A stretch of DNA of 64,000 nucleotides from Metaphire vulgaris (Eukaryota > Annelida > Clitellata > Crassiclitellata > Megascolecidae), in NCBI GenBank assembly GCA_018105865.1, contig CM030870.1, forward strand, positions 3,508,001 to 3,572,000. Reading direction: 5' to 3'. How positions within the stretch are numbered: the stretch's first letter is position 1; every line of letters starts with the position of its first letter. Of this stretch, positions 23,960 to 36,534 are shown piece after piece. The position numbers and the translations under genes are program-made. The notes under the pieces are model-generated. The model saw only the letters and a program-made list of their open reading frames with translations, was not told where the DNA came from and searched no databases.

Positions 23960-24873
23960 AGCCTATGAGAAAATTAAAATGCTCCGCCATTATCATTGGA
24001 GGATACGACGGCAATTTAGCCTTAAAAGATGTTACTAAGGTAAATCTTCATCAACCGAAAGACGTTTCTAAGTTACAACAAATGCCAACTGCAATGCATC
24101 TCGAAATTGCATCCGCTGTTTACCGCAACTCAATCTACATCACTGGAATAGGAAAGAACAGCGACGAAATCTGGAAGTTCGATGCAACATCTAACATTTG
24201 GGATAAATGCGCTTCTTTGGTCAAAGCCAGAAGACGACACAGCGTGGCGTTCGTTGATCAGTTTTTGTACATATGCGGCGGATATGTTGATTCTGATAAC
24301 CGTATTCTCAATGACGTTGAAGCATACGACGCAATCAACGATCGCTGTTCATCTGTTGGTAAATTGGTTCACTGTGTTCAGAATTCAGGCAATTGTGTTC
24401 CCTTCAAATCGTCTCTCTACATATGTGGTGGATTAGACGCCAAAAATAAACCCATGAGTGAGGTTCAAGTATACGATACAAAATCAAATACTTGTACTCT
24501 GCTTTCCCATTCAATGCCCTTGGCATCAAGTAATATGCGAGCTGCATTGTTTAAAAAGTCTTTCGTTTTACTTGGCAGAGACAACTGCTTCCTGTACGAT
24601 CTTGAAACGTTGACTTGGCAGGAAAGAAATCAATTTAGAACCGAAGTGATTCACTTCGGAATGATAATTGAGAATAATAAAATATTTGTTTTTGGAGGCT
24701 GTATCGGTACAACTGATGCCAGAGGAAGGGCAAAATGGATCTGTAGAGACGAAGTCAGATGTATTCCACTGAGGAATTTCATGGAGGATAAAGCAATTGA
24801 ATGGAGACATCATACTAAATTGTCAAGATTTTCATCAGTATTCACCTGCGATAAAATCTATTTCGAATTATAA
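23960..24873 (+). CDS. Kelch exon of TRIM-kelch gene 3
   Basis: Terminal exon of gene 3 after a 3.9-kb intron filled with LINE and MITE remains. The acceptor TTTATTTAG is in phase 1, and the joined protein is about 676 residues. Blades are marked by IIGGYDG, YITGIG, YICGGYV, YICGGLD, VLLGRD and FVFGGC. It pairs with the gene 1 kelch exon: both start with a basic KLK stretch, then AIIIGGYDGNLALKDVT and LHQP. The intron just before it also matches, including CACTTCGCTGTTGAAATAT. Compared with gene 1, KGRRRH has become KARRRH. The stop is at 24871-24873 and AATAAAC lies at 25016. Confidence 0.92.
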
Positions 24874-25015
24874 TCTACTGAAAATATTAGAAATAGATTG
24901 CTTCCAATTCGGTTTAAGCAATGATGCAGAACGTACTTTAAAATAGAATTTGACTGTGAATGCAATACTTATACAGTTACACAGCTACAGTGTATATAGT
25001 TATATAGTTAGCACT

Positions 25016-25021
25016 AATAAA
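25016..25021 (+). promoter_or_regulatory. Poly(A) signal, gene 3
   Basis: AATAAA within CACTAATAAACTTC, about 140 bases after the gene 3 stop, at a place comparable to genes 2, 4 and 5. Confidence 0.6.
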
Positions 25022-25489
25022 CTTCATGATGTATAAACGAGAATAAGAATTAGCTATTTTGTTTGCTCTGCGATTATTTAGTCATTAATGGTTTTGTGAT
25101 ATTATATTTGCAGCGCAAAATTCAATTACAAGACATTGATATCTTTAGAATCCAGGGAGGTCCACAAATCCATTATTTCAAGCAAACGTTGAAAAAGAAG
25201 GCTTTAGTAGCTTCTTTATGGTGCTGATGCAGACTTTTAGCGCGACGAAATCACTACTTACTCTATGCATTTTCTGTTTTACTGTGGGTTAACTGTCAGT
25301 TCATAAACAAAGTGGTCAGACCATTACATTATCAGTAAATCTAGCTTTAGCGATCAAAAATCAGCCTATCCTATTTATAGGACAAACAAAATATAAACAA
25401 AGTGGGCAGAACAATTCGCATACAGTCAAGTTTGAATGGCTTTCGTAAAATATGCCTGAAACACTCTTGATGCAAGCAATATACATTGC

Positions 25490-25720
25490 TAAGTAAAAAA
25501 GTAAGTAAAATCACGTTAAGTTATATAGCGTTTTGGAAAGCAGCACAACAGTAGCTGTTTATTCTTGGGCGCTTAGACTATCTAAAAATCACCATGGGAA
25601 AGGTGAATGATCAACCAGGCAATCGTGAATATAGCCGAAGGGCAGTGAGGCTGGGTTGTTAAAGCTATGGAAGAAATGATTTTAGATAAAGTAAGGAAAT
25701 GGACTTTAGATAAAGTAAGT
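25490..25720 (-). mobile_element. L2-like LINE 3' tail fragment (TAAG family)
   Basis: TAAGTAAAATCACGTTAAG, then TATAGCG and GGCAGTGAGGCTGGGTTGTT match the element at 17244-17780. It lies inside the duplicated 3' flank of gene 3. Confidence 0.55.
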
Positions 25721-25766
25721 AAGTAAGACGACATTGATATCTTTAGAATACAACGACAACCATAAG

Positions 25767-26465
25767 CAGGGTACGATTTGTTACCTGGAGCAATGGGGGA
25801 TCATTCGGGGAATATGACAAGCAGTGGGGAGGAACATGACGACCAGTGGGGGAACATGAAAATGCATGGTTTAATGCATATTACTCTGCTCTAATTTTCA
25901 ATATTATTTCTATGAATTTTCACACGCCATATATTTAAACCATAAATGTAATAGCACAACTGCAAGTTGCAACATTTAAAAATCTCCAACTAGATTCAAG
26001 AAACTATCATTTAACCATAGCCTTTTTAAAAGAAAATTTATCACTGCTCTAGCAGCTCTAAGCGCAGAAAATTTTGTGACATTAGCGTTAAATCCAGCAA
26101 AAAGGTCTTGAAAATTTATCACTGCACAAAGTACAGAAAATTGTCATTTTATCACTACACATTTTCAATTTATCACTACACATTTTGTGCATCACTGCAC
26201 GTTAAAAAAGGTCCGGATTTTGGCATTAATACAGAATAATACAGAGTTGTCATTGCAGGAATGGACGCAGATGTCTTGTCAGTTTTTTTGCCAGTTGGTT
26301 CATCTGAGGCAGCATGTCGCCCATCGCATATCCATTTTTCAACATAACTGGTAGGATTGAACAGTGCTGGTGGTGGCCCATTAACCTTAATGAAAACAAG
26401 GGATGACAGTGTATGAACACTGAGTTCATTTCTAACTGTTCTTAACGGCTCGATGTGCCAGTAAC
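25767..26465 (-). mobile_element. hAT transposon remnant, second copy
   Basis: One end reads CAGGGTACGATTTGTTACC, close to the ends of the element at 16151. The minus-strand frame gives LSVHTLSSLVFIKVNGPP, then NPTSYVEKWICDGRHAASD, the hAT C-terminal region. The other end is cut by a LINE tail at 26466. Confidence 0.72.
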
Positions 26466-26468
26466 GAC

Positions 26469-26499
<31 letters not shown>

Positions 26500-27070
26500 C
26501 TTCTATGGCGCCACTATCCTAATGCCCAGGGCATCAGCCGATGGCGCACCAAATCCAAATAGAATTAGAGCCAGGTCAATCCGGAAGATCAGTCAGAGCA
26601 GCGGGGGAGCAATCTAAGGGATATAAGCCAAGCCAAACAGGTATGTTTTAAGACCAGATCTAAAAGATGATAAATTGTTAGTTTTACGAAGTGATGTTGG
26701 TAATGAATTCCAAAGCTTAGGGCCACACACTGAGAAACAACTAGTGCCAATGACAGTGCGATAATAAGGAACAACAAATGAAAGTCCTGCCGAATACCTA
26801 GTTGATTGAATAGTAGGTCGAGGAATTAGTCGCATCTTAAGGTAGGAGGGCACATTATATAATATGGTTTTAAATACTAATAGACAAATTTTATAATTAA
26901 TTCGGTATTTGATAGGAAGCCAATGTAAGAACTGTCTTGCTGGAGTTATATGTTGGAATCTTGGAATTTTGGATATGACTCTAACTAAGAAATTTTGTAC
27001 TCTCTGGAGTTTCTGCATATTTGAATTTGACCGAGACAATTGCGTATTTACATTGCTATTGAAATTTGAG
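26466..27070 (-). mobile_element. CR1/L2-like LINE, 3' end, inverted copy
   Basis: Minus-strand frame encodes SNMQKLQRVQNFLVR, LHWLPIKYRINYKI, CGPKLWNSLPTSLRK and LKTYLFGLAY, the same family as 3236-4056. It ends in GGCGCCATAGAAG and a TTGA tail. The single frame of 141 residues is intact, so it is younger than the other copy. Confidence 0.82.
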
Positions 27071-28129
27071 CTGAGATTTGATTTGTCCTCATTTGTTAGC
27101 GAGCTGGCGAATTGGGGGAGGGGAGTTGCTGGAGGCGAATTTTTCGCAAAACCTTTTTATTCGGGGGGCGAGTTACCGGGGGCGAGTTACTGGGGCGAGT
27201 TTTCCGGGGGCGAGTTGCTGGGGCTGGTTTGTCCGTAAACCATTTATGATAGATCGTTAGTCATTGCGAATAATGTCGCGGTCAAGTTTCTCAATTTATT
27301 GATTGCAAGTTCAAATGTATTGACTACAGTGGTTTTCATAAAGGCTAACTTAGCTTCCTAAACTACTTTACGTCACATTATTATTATTCTTATTATACAT
27401 TTCACAGTTTCCACAATTTTTCAGTGTCTGTAAATTATTCTATTTAAAAGTCGCGTTCGTCAAAAGACAATGGGTGTGGCTCCTCCTGTAACTACGACGG
27501 CCTTGCCACCGGATATGGTGGTGTGATTTAGAGGTCTATTATTTCTGTGGTCTATTATGTCTTATGCATGTCGCATCCTAATCAGCCCGCCTGTATTGCG
27601 CTCTAGAGCTTCTCGGCTGGTGAGTGACTGTTGTCTACCCCATCAGCGGAGTCTGACTAGTAGCATACTCTTCTACTAGTCGTAGGCCTGTAGAATATTG
27701 CAGGATCTGCCGCGATCTTTGCTTTTCGATAAATCTCTTTGGGTGAGCGAAAGGCTTTGGAAGAGAATTGTCTAACAGGTCTGACTATCAACAGTGATCA
27801 AATGCAATAGCTATCAGCAGTTATAATAAATAGTTTAATTTTTTGAATTCAATTTCTTTATTAGGATCGTGAAAAATAATTATAAGACTGATTGTTTGAT
27901 TCTCTGCGTTATTGGGCTAATATTGAAGCAGGATGTCTTAAAGGCATCGGTAGAATACAGTTGAAGTAATATCGAAAATGAAAATAGATCTGCACAAATT
28001 TCTCATTCTACTTCCTGCGTCAACGGATGTTATAAACCTTTTTTCTACTTCTCTTAATTTATATGCAATCGAATGCTAAGTGATCTTTCAACTAATTGAG
28101 TTCCTACAAATTTAAGATCAAGATCTATC

Positions 28130-28440
28130 CAGTGGCGTCATTTCACACTTTTCTTGAAGAGGTCGAGAAAATTTTTTGGCAAATTTTTGACAAATTTTGG
28201 GCAAATTTTGGCAAATGTTAGGCATTTTTGCAATTTTTTGCAAATTTGTTTGCAAATTTTTTGCAAATTTTGTTGCAAATTTTGAGCAATTTTTGCAAAT
28301 TTTAGGGCCAACGTTGGAAAATTTGCAATTTTTTGATATTTTTGGCAATTTATGCAATTTTTGCGCATTAATACATTATAAATTAATATTTTCATTTTGG
28401 GGCCGCCCTTCAGCCCCCAAATGACCAACTCTGCCAATTT
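28130..28440. mobile_element. Degenerate TIR-type repeat, TTTTGCAAA-rich
   Basis: Starts CAGTGGCGTCATTTCACAC, matching the inverted right end of the element at 54340-54610, then a low-complexity run of TTTTGCAAATTTT words. The right end and target duplication are not clear. Confidence 0.5.
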
Positions 28441-29079
28441 ATCTGTTCGAATTTGTGTTTTCAATTCCAATTTCAGCTGATCAAGCCAATTTGAAAAGAA
28501 ATTGATTTGCAGTGTCACTGTCTTATAGGCCTGCCCTAATTTAGTAGATCCGGTGCTGTCAAATGTTATAGATATTATCACTTTTTTATCAACTAGTTTT
28601 CTAATTTTATTAAATCTAGAATCATTATTTTAGCGTGACAACAATCGTTGCCAAAACCGCCGCTATCCGTTGTTGTTGAAATACAATATCTCACGAAGTC
28701 AGTTGATCGTATCAGGACCTTGGAATCAGCGTAGGACAATGTAATCCATACGACATTGAGAATCAAAGTTCCGTGAAGCAAGATTGGCTGATTAAGAGTA
28801 ACCGTCATCGACTGAAGCCTAAATTGCTATTTATGAACTCGGTAAAATTAGTCTAGAATCCAAGCAAATGGAAATCCCAGAAAATTTTAATAAAATAAAA
28901 CTAAACTTACACTCTTTCATTTGCTACAGGATTCAAGAGCCGTCTGAATACAAGACGGTTCACTAATTGTTTTAAGTAAACATCGCCATCCAATTCGATG
29001 CAGACAGCATCCTCTTTAATGCAAATCAGTCAAATCGTCAAACGAGCTTTAGAATTGCTATCTCACACAAACTTGAAGA

Positions 29080-30196
29080 ATGGCAACTAAAGGCAACGAA
29101 GCTTTAAGAGAACTTTGCCATATTACAGAATGTTGCATCTGTCTGATGCCTTTCAAGGATCCAAGAACGCTGTCGTGCTTTCACTCAGCGTGTCTTAAGT
29201 GCTTCGAAGATATTCAGGCAAAGAACAACAAGAAACCGGGCGATGTCATACCTTGTCCAGTGTGTAGAAAAGAATTCACTGTTCCACCGACAGGGATGAG
29301 TGAATTGAAAAAGAATTTTTTCGTAGCAAACCTACAGGAAATAACACAAAAATTAAACGAAGAAGGTACACTCCAGCGTTGCAAAATGTGTAAAATTATT
29401 GATGTACAAAAGGATGCAAGTAAAGTCACAATGAAATGCTTGGAATGTCGCGAAACGTTTTGCGAACGCTGTACCAATGTCCACAAGTTTAACAAGCTAA
29501 CACAAGGACACAGAATCGTTGAAATAAAAGTAAATCTTAGCGAAGAAGAGATTCGACAGGAGTTTTCACCTCCAAATTGTCCAAACCATCCGCACAAAAT
29601 TCTCGACTTGTATTGTGGAGACTGCACGAAAGTTGTCTGTGCTTCGTGTCTTGTTGAGAATCATGTAGCGCACAGCTGTAAAGATGTGACCACAGTTGAC
29701 AAGGACTTCCGCAAAGACATCGAATCAAGCTTGTCGAAGATGCCGTATTACATTTCGCAAATGGAAGCAGTGAAAAGTAAGATGGAAAGCAAGAAGAAGA
29801 ATTTCTTACAGCAGACATTTGAAATAGAAAATGCCATTCGAAGTCAAAATCAACAGCAAAAGTCAATGATTGATCAACACACGCAACTTGTTTTAAACGA
29901 ACTTTTCTCTAGGAAACAGAAACATATAAAAACTATGGAAACAGAAATCGAGGAAATTGAAAGACAGATGACAGCTCTGAAAAGTTTTGAGACCTATTGT
30001 TCCGAGATCAAATCCAAAGGATCTCCAACTGATGTTTGCAGCTGTGTTGATGGATTAATGAGAAGAATAGATGAACTGAAAAAAGAGAATGATAAATATC
30101 TCAGTCGACCTGATCCTGCAGTTGAAGTCACATTCAATGCAACTGATCAAAATATTCTAATTCGGAGTTCAAGCAATGTAATTGGCAAAATAGAAG
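29080..30196 (+). CDS. TRIM exon of TRIM-kelch gene 4
   Basis: RING residues C18, C21, C33, H35, C38, C41, C59 and C62 are all present, although the usual MLPCIHS is TLSCFHS. B-box 1 follows, then B-box 2 (NCPNH to ENHVAHSC) with complete metal ligands, then a coiled coil rich in Glu, Lys and Gln. The donor GAAG|GTATGA ends the exon in phase 1, and the unspliced frame continues only to 30226. About 1.2 kb upstream matches the region upstream of gene 2 once two MITEs are removed from the latter. Only 457 bases separate this exon from its kelch exon, so this is the clearest view of the basic unit. Confidence 0.92.
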
Positions 30197-30653
30197 GTAT
30201 GAATCACGTTATCAATTTGGTTTGCTAAGTAACTTGCAGATTACCCTGCACGAGAATAAGCAATGAATTTATAGGTGGAAAAGAACTTGTATGATAAAGC
30301 AAAACTTCACGGCATAAGAAGTGATACTTTTGCTAAAAATACAAGTTTGTCAATATATCCATTTTGATTATAGATTTGTCGATCTGCCATTTCACAGCGT
30401 ATATGACACTCAAGTTTGGATATCACTAGACCTATAAGTAGAAATGCTGATCTGGAATTCTTAGGCTCAAGCTAGAAAGTGATTTTTAGTTTATTAGTAG
30501 GTGTTTATGAAATGTCAGTCAGATAATTATATAATATAAACCAATTGGATTATTTACCAAACCAAAATCAGTCGCTGATTTCATGTTAGTGTTAGGTTGC
30601 TTATTGTAGATGAAACTGTTTGTTATTTATGCCTAATACATTTCTTAATTTAG

Positions 30654-31561
30654 AATCTACAGAAAATGTGGAAAGCTATGCCATCGTTATCGGAGTATCC
30701 GACAGGATATTTGTAGATGTCACTAAAATAAATCTTCAACCATCAGCTGATGTTTGGCCATTGAAGAAAATGCCAACAGAAATGCAAAACGAAGTTGCAT
30801 CGGCTGTTTACTGCAATTCAATTTACATCCCTGGATTAGGCAACAAATCTAAAGAAATCTGGAATTTCGATGCAATATCTGATAAATGGAAGAAATGCGC
30901 TTCTATGGTCAAAGGCAGAAGCCATCACAGCGCGGCGTTTATTGATCAGTTTTTGTACATATGCGGTGGATATATTCATTCTGATAAAAGCACACTCGAT
31001 GACGTTGAGACATACGACGTAATCAACAATCGCTGTTCATCTGTTGGTAAATTAGTTCATTGTGTGCGAAATTCAAGTAACTGTGTGCCTCTCAATTCGT
31101 CTCTCTATATCTTTGGAGGAGCTAACGCTTACAATAAGGTCATGAATCATGTTCAAGTATACAACACAGCGTCAAACATTTGTACTCTGCTTTCGAATTC
31201 AATGCCCAGGTCATATAGTTATATGAGAGCTGCATTGCTTGAAAATATTTTCGTTTTACTTGGTAGAGACAACTGCTTCTTATATGATCTTGATACAGGG
31301 GTTTGGCAGGAAAGACGTCAATTTAAAACGGATGTAAGTTACTTCGGAATGATCATTGAGAATGGTCAAATATTTGTTATTGGAGGCGCTGTAGATGAAA
31401 TTGATGCTTATGGAAAATCAAACCGAACAGCTAGAGACGACGTAAAATGTATTCCAGTGAAGAATATCATAAAGGGTGAAGTAATTGAATGGAGACATCA
31501 CGCTAAATTATCAAGAAGCCCGTCAATATTCATCTGCGAAAAAATCCATTTCGAAGCATAA
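30654..31561 (+). CDS. Kelch exon of TRIM-kelch gene 4
   Basis: Terminal exon of the most compact gene, joined to 30196 across a 457-base intron without recognisable TEs. The protein is about 674 residues. Blade marks are VIGVSDR (first blade, Gly-Gly lost), YIPGLG, YICGGYI, YIFGGAN, VLLGRD and FVIGGA. The conserved block reads KGRSHHSAAFIDQ where the others have KGRRRH, so this propeller lacks the basic triplet. It shows less of the near-identity shared by genes 1, 2, 3 and 5 and looks like a separate lineage. An in-frame ATG at 30620 lies upstream of the acceptor, in the intron, and I do not take it as a start. Confidence 0.92.
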
Positions 31562-31745
31562 ATTACTCAAAAAATATTAGAATGTGACTGGGAATTCAAT
31601 CCTTATGATGTTATGTGCATTATCTAGCATTAGGCCTAATGAACCGGACAATAATTAATCGGAATACGAATTACTGCTTTCTTTGCCCTGTGATTATTGT
31701 CTAATTACATCATATCTTAAACGTTATTATTAATCTCTTAATGGC

Positions 31746-31751
31746 AATAAA
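31746..31751 (+). promoter_or_regulatory. Poly(A) signal, gene 4
   Basis: AATAAA in GGCAATAAACTTT, about 185 bases after the gene 4 stop. Wording and distance match gene 2. Confidence 0.6.
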
Positions 31752-32322
31752 CTTTAAATGAAATATCGTCTAAAAGATATTGATATTTTAAAAATCCATC
31801 AAAAGCCCTTGCATCCAGAGTCTCAAGCAGCCTTTGAAAAACCAAGCTTTAGGAGCTCTTGGTCGTGTGGACATTGACTCCTGTCTCCCACAAATTAGTC
31901 CCTTATTCCATGTCTTTTCTATTGTTAGGTCAATTGTCAGTTCATAAACAACCGGGACAGTGCAACTCTTAAATACAGTACACAGTAGTTCTAATGGGTT
32001 TTCTAAAACATGGTTGTAACACTTGTTGCGCAGCATTATTGCCACGAACAATATTGAGGTCTAAAGCAAAGAACACGTTCAAATGTTCGATATCCATTGG
32101 GAGAAATAATTACACTGCTAATCTTTATACATTAAAAATAAAATAGATATCTTCAATAGTCTGGCCTATACTGGCGGTCCAGGATACTGTTGACGAGCTA
32201 ATGACAAGCATCTGCACCGTTGCTTTAGTTGAGTCACTCTTCTGAGTTCCGTTGTACTTAAGCTTCGAGTTCAGACTGACTTATGTCGCACGGCAAGCGG
32301 GCATATACACTGCAGCAATTAT

Positions 32323-34800
32323 AAGATTAGATTAGATTAGATAGTTCATTAATGGCGCATTTTTAGCACAAATGCGAAATCTGATTGGTCAAAGAATAAT
32401 GTTTTAAGTCTTGAAAGAAAACGTCTCGAGAGGTGGTATTGTGTAGCTCCGCGCTGGGAGAGCATTCAGTAGTAAGGCCCTAGCGTCCTAAATGAACGAT
32501 CGCCAATCATTTGTGCTGGGAGTAGTGACCAAAGTTCTTGGTTATAATAAGCATCGACCTCAAGGCAGGAAAGGTATTCCGGTGCCTCTCCTCGGAGGAG
32601 ACACCTATCGACGAGGGAAATGATCTAAAAATCAGTCTTGCCTTGATCGGAATCCAATGCTTGGACGTAGAACCGGTGTGCTATTGGTGGTTCTTTGCGT
32701 CTGTTAAAAGGCGGGCTGCAGAATTCTGCACCACCTGAAGGCGCTGAATTTGTGTTTTTGATTTGTTTTATTAAAACCAGTCTTGTTTCAATGCATGAAC
32801 TAACATTTTGCCGCTTCTTGTGTCAAAGTAGGTATTATCGATCTCAATTTCCGTAGTTCGCCGAAACTGCAACAACCTTGTTGACATGCTGAACCATTGT
32901 CAGATTTTCATCCAACATAACACCTAGATTTCGTACAACTTTGAAGATTTCAATCGATCCAATACTGATTTTATCCAGACTTTATCTGTTTTTGGAATTA
33001 GTTCAGTTTTTGTGGATTGACCTTTGGAACAACAGGCTTAAAACTGCTGCATCCTTTACCTCGGTGGGGTGGTGGCTGAGATACAGTTGGATGTCATCTG
33101 CATAGTAATGCGTATTGAGCTTGTGTAGCATTACTATGTCATCGATTCACTAACGAAGATGTTAGAACAACAGAGGTCCAAGGATCGATCCTGCGGAACT
33201 TAGTTAACTTCTTTCCTGAGACCAGATACTGAACCCATAGTCCTATCTGTTAAGTAGGATTTTAACCATTCGAGCGCAACTCCCCGACCCTTTGCTAATC
33301 CAGAAGTATTCCATGGTCCACTGTAAAAGCGGCCGACGTCGTCGAGTAATACCAGTCTTTCACTTTCCCTTTGTTTCGAATACATCAGAGAGAATACGCA
33401 ATAGAGCCGTTTCCGTTGAGTGATATTGACGATATGCCGATTGAGTTCTGGAAGAAGATCGTATCTCAACAGATGCGACTTAATTTGACCCACACTACAC
33501 GCTCAATGGTTGAGATAAACGTAAGGTTAGAAATTGGTCTGTAGTTGAGGCAACTCCTGGGTCAAGACTTTGCTTCTTCAATCGCGCAGAATTATGGACT
33601 CCTTTTCTGCAGTTGGAGAAACCGCTTGCTGCAGAGATGTATTTATCATCGTGGTTATATACACTAGCAGGACATCTACTAACTCCGGTTGCAGAAAAGC
33701 TGGGATCGGGTCATTTTGGGATGTTTTCTCGGAGATTCAAGAATAATCCTTCTGATTTTCAGTTACTGGTTCAAAGCAGCAAACCGCATTGAATAGTTCT
33801 TTGATCGTCGGACCCGCCGTCGCCAAGTTGACTCTTAATTCCCTCGACTTTTCTCTGGAAAAAGTCTGCAAAACCTGCACTCAGTCGATTGCTCCATGCT
33901 TATATTTTCTCCAAGAAGATGTTTCATAGAACGCCAGAGACGTTCACTGGAGTGACCATCATTTTTGATTTTTTAACCAGTATTGATCTTTCTTCTTCGG
34001 AGGAGTTCTCTTCTTTCTCGTCTCTTTCATCCATCTTTTCAAGGATCATCCTGATTTCCAGTTCTTTTTATTTCCTCTCTCGGCGCCGGCAGTTCGAGCT
34101 AATCTCATTCATCATCAAAGGGCGATAGTATTTGCCGAGATGTTTTAATGGTATCATAAGCAAACCGATCTGCAAGTTCAATTAGCGTCGAATTATATGT
34201 ATTAAACATTTGTTCGGCACTGCCATTTAGTGGTACGGTCCAGCGGGCTATCTAAGATAGCTGCCGTGAGTTGTTGCCGATCCACCTTCCTCCAGCTTCG
34301 AACCTCCCAGTCCAACTCAGATGACAAAGACCATGAGTTGATTACCCATGGTCAGATATTATGGAAGACGGGTCTCAAGCCACTGTCTCAAGATCATCGG
34401 CAAAAGTTAAAGATTGATACTGAGCTCCACTTTGCATACTAAGTTAAAGGTGTTTAATAGGTATAAACGCTTCGCGTCATGATCATCTGTTTTGAACATG
34501 ATGAAATATAATAACTGGACACGCCTGCAGAACGATAACTTCAAGAATCTCAGCCAGCTCATCATAAAACAGGCTGGTAGGGCGCTCAGAACCCGGTCGA
34601 TATCTAGAATAGCAAACGCATTGCTTCCCTTTCAAATGAATATTGATATTTGCGTGCGATTAAATTTTACCGATAGAAGATTGCTACCTCCACCTCTGCC
34701 CGTTTCTCGACTATATTCAGCCTGGTCAATCGCTTTTTAGGCCTATGTCATCTTCATTTCGATGCCATGCTAAATAATCATAATCAATCTTCAATCAAAC
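32323..34800 (-). mobile_element. CR1/L2-like LINE, large remnant
   Basis: Minus-strand pieces include the RT core with HYYADDIQ near 33085-33110, GVALEWLKSYLTDRTMGSV at about 33240-33300, and a HSTETALLRVFSD-type stretch near 33400. The 3' end at low coordinates has an ATTAG-type tail (32325-32342) and GGCGCATTTTTAGCAC. Frames are broken many times. The upper border is uncertain. It follows gene 4. Confidence 0.7.
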
Positions 34801-36119
34801 TCACCGCCGTTGTCTTGTTGTGTATCGAGTACATTTTACCATCCGATTTTAACGTCTTTGTTTGGGTCCTTCAGTTTGCTTCTTCTTGTCTATTCGCGTG
34901 GTTGAAAGACTTTCAGAATGTACGTTGGCCGGGCCGATAATGCGGACAGCAGCTAGTGCATCTAGTAGGCGGTCCTTGACCCAATTATAAGAAAACACTC
35001 CTTTGTTGACGTCAGTCTCATCGTAGTCTTATTTGATAGGAAAAACTAACCATCATTAAATACGCATAGTTACCAGCCGCAGTAATCCATACTGTTCGAG
35101 ATCAAGACTATTAAAACTCAAGATAAATACACTGTTCACAGCAACTGTCAAACACACGCCTTGAGCGCGCACACACACACACACACAATTATAAAAAGTT
35201 CGTGATACAATAGCGAACGATAATCTTTCTCACAAACAATGTTCGTCACAAAATGTTTCCCATAACAGTCTGAAGTTCAACAGTTCAACGTCTAGTGCAT
35301 AATTAGCTGAAAACTATCCTTTTGAGCGCAGCTTAACGAAGAGGTAATATCCCCATATCCTGTTGCTTCACAGTATCTCAATATTAAAGTGAATTAGCAA
35401 ATAGTGAATTTCCAAACAACTTTAATTCAACACAACTTCAAGTTATGTCTATACAAGTAATAATAGCATCTCTGGTAATGACTATCTTGGCCTGATTTAA
35501 ACACTTCGATTCGCAATCTCATCAGTTATTTTAAACAATTTGTTAAACCCCAAGCAAGCTCTTGACCTCTAGATGTTTGGTATAATGTTGAAATGGAGCT
35601 GTTAGCTGTTAGTGAGTTAAAATGCGCTGATGTTGGGAGGATATTTGGTCACATTCAACTAATTTCCAGTATCCATCGGTTAACTGTTTGGTTTACCAAT
35701 TGTATTTGATAACGGTATCATAACGCACCGTATTTGTAGTTTTTCTCTTGCAGTGTTTCGCTTATGTTGGCTAATTGCTCTGTTTTCTTCCGCTTCTTCT
35801 GTTCGAACACTATTCTGTATCATCAACTGCTTTATGTTAGTTGCTATTTTAATTCAATTTAGCATATACAAATTAAATCTTTTATCGGTTCATGTACCAA
35901 CATTGTTTTTAGAATAATACAAGTATAGACGTCAATGCTGAAACGTTGCCAGGCAAATTGTGTTCCAGACATTACTTTATATTTGAATTCATGTATATTG
36001 AGCGTACTGTCAGGTATGCTGTCTTGCATAAAGATTAGATAATATAATAATTCATAAACAAGTGGTAATTATTACAAGTGTAGGAATTCTCTGCGTTCGA
36101 CAGACTAGTCGTTACTCGA

Positions 36120-36157
<38 letters not shown>

Positions 36158-36363
36158 GGACATGAGAATCCAGTTTTCAAATTTATAAAACCAAACCTTA
36201 CAAAATTATTTGCTTACAAAAGTCAGAAGCACTGTTCACATGAAAATGCTTCATAAGTCATAATGCTTACAATATATGTTATTTCACCACTCACTATACT
36301 ATAGGGTCGACTAATGGAATTCTGGCCACCTTAAATGTTCAAGAAACCCAAACCAGCTTTCAG
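34801..36363. other. Intergenic stretch before gene 5
   Basis: Contains a short CA run at about 35168 and a CTG microsatellite at 36122-36158. I see no gene or clear TE in the rest. Confidence 0.5.
36122..36158. repeat. CTG/CAG microsatellite
   Basis: About 12 CTG units without interruption. Confidence 0.9.
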
Positions 36364-36526
36364 CGGTGTCTTATCCAGGCCTTTTATGGGAGATTTCCCT
36401 ATCCCCCAAATCCCATCAAAATCCTCCGCCCATAATTCCAGCACTGGAAATATTTTGCATTGAACTATGCGTTTTCCCCTCAAGCCAGGTCAATCCCCCA
36501 AGGCATGAAGTCTGAATAAGACACTG
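36364..36526. mobile_element. hAT-type MITE, family A, perfect target duplication
   Basis: Ends CGGTGTCTTATCCAGGCC and CTGAATAAGACACTG. GCTTTCAG is present at 36356-36363 and 36527-36534. Confidence 0.82.
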
Positions 36527-36534
36527 GCTTTCAG

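Noticed and set aside
28118..28581. Lys/Asn/Gln-rich minus frames (KICKKLQK type)
   Set aside because: The stretch is a TTTTGCAAA low-complexity part of a TIR repeat, with a related repeat at 54340-54610.
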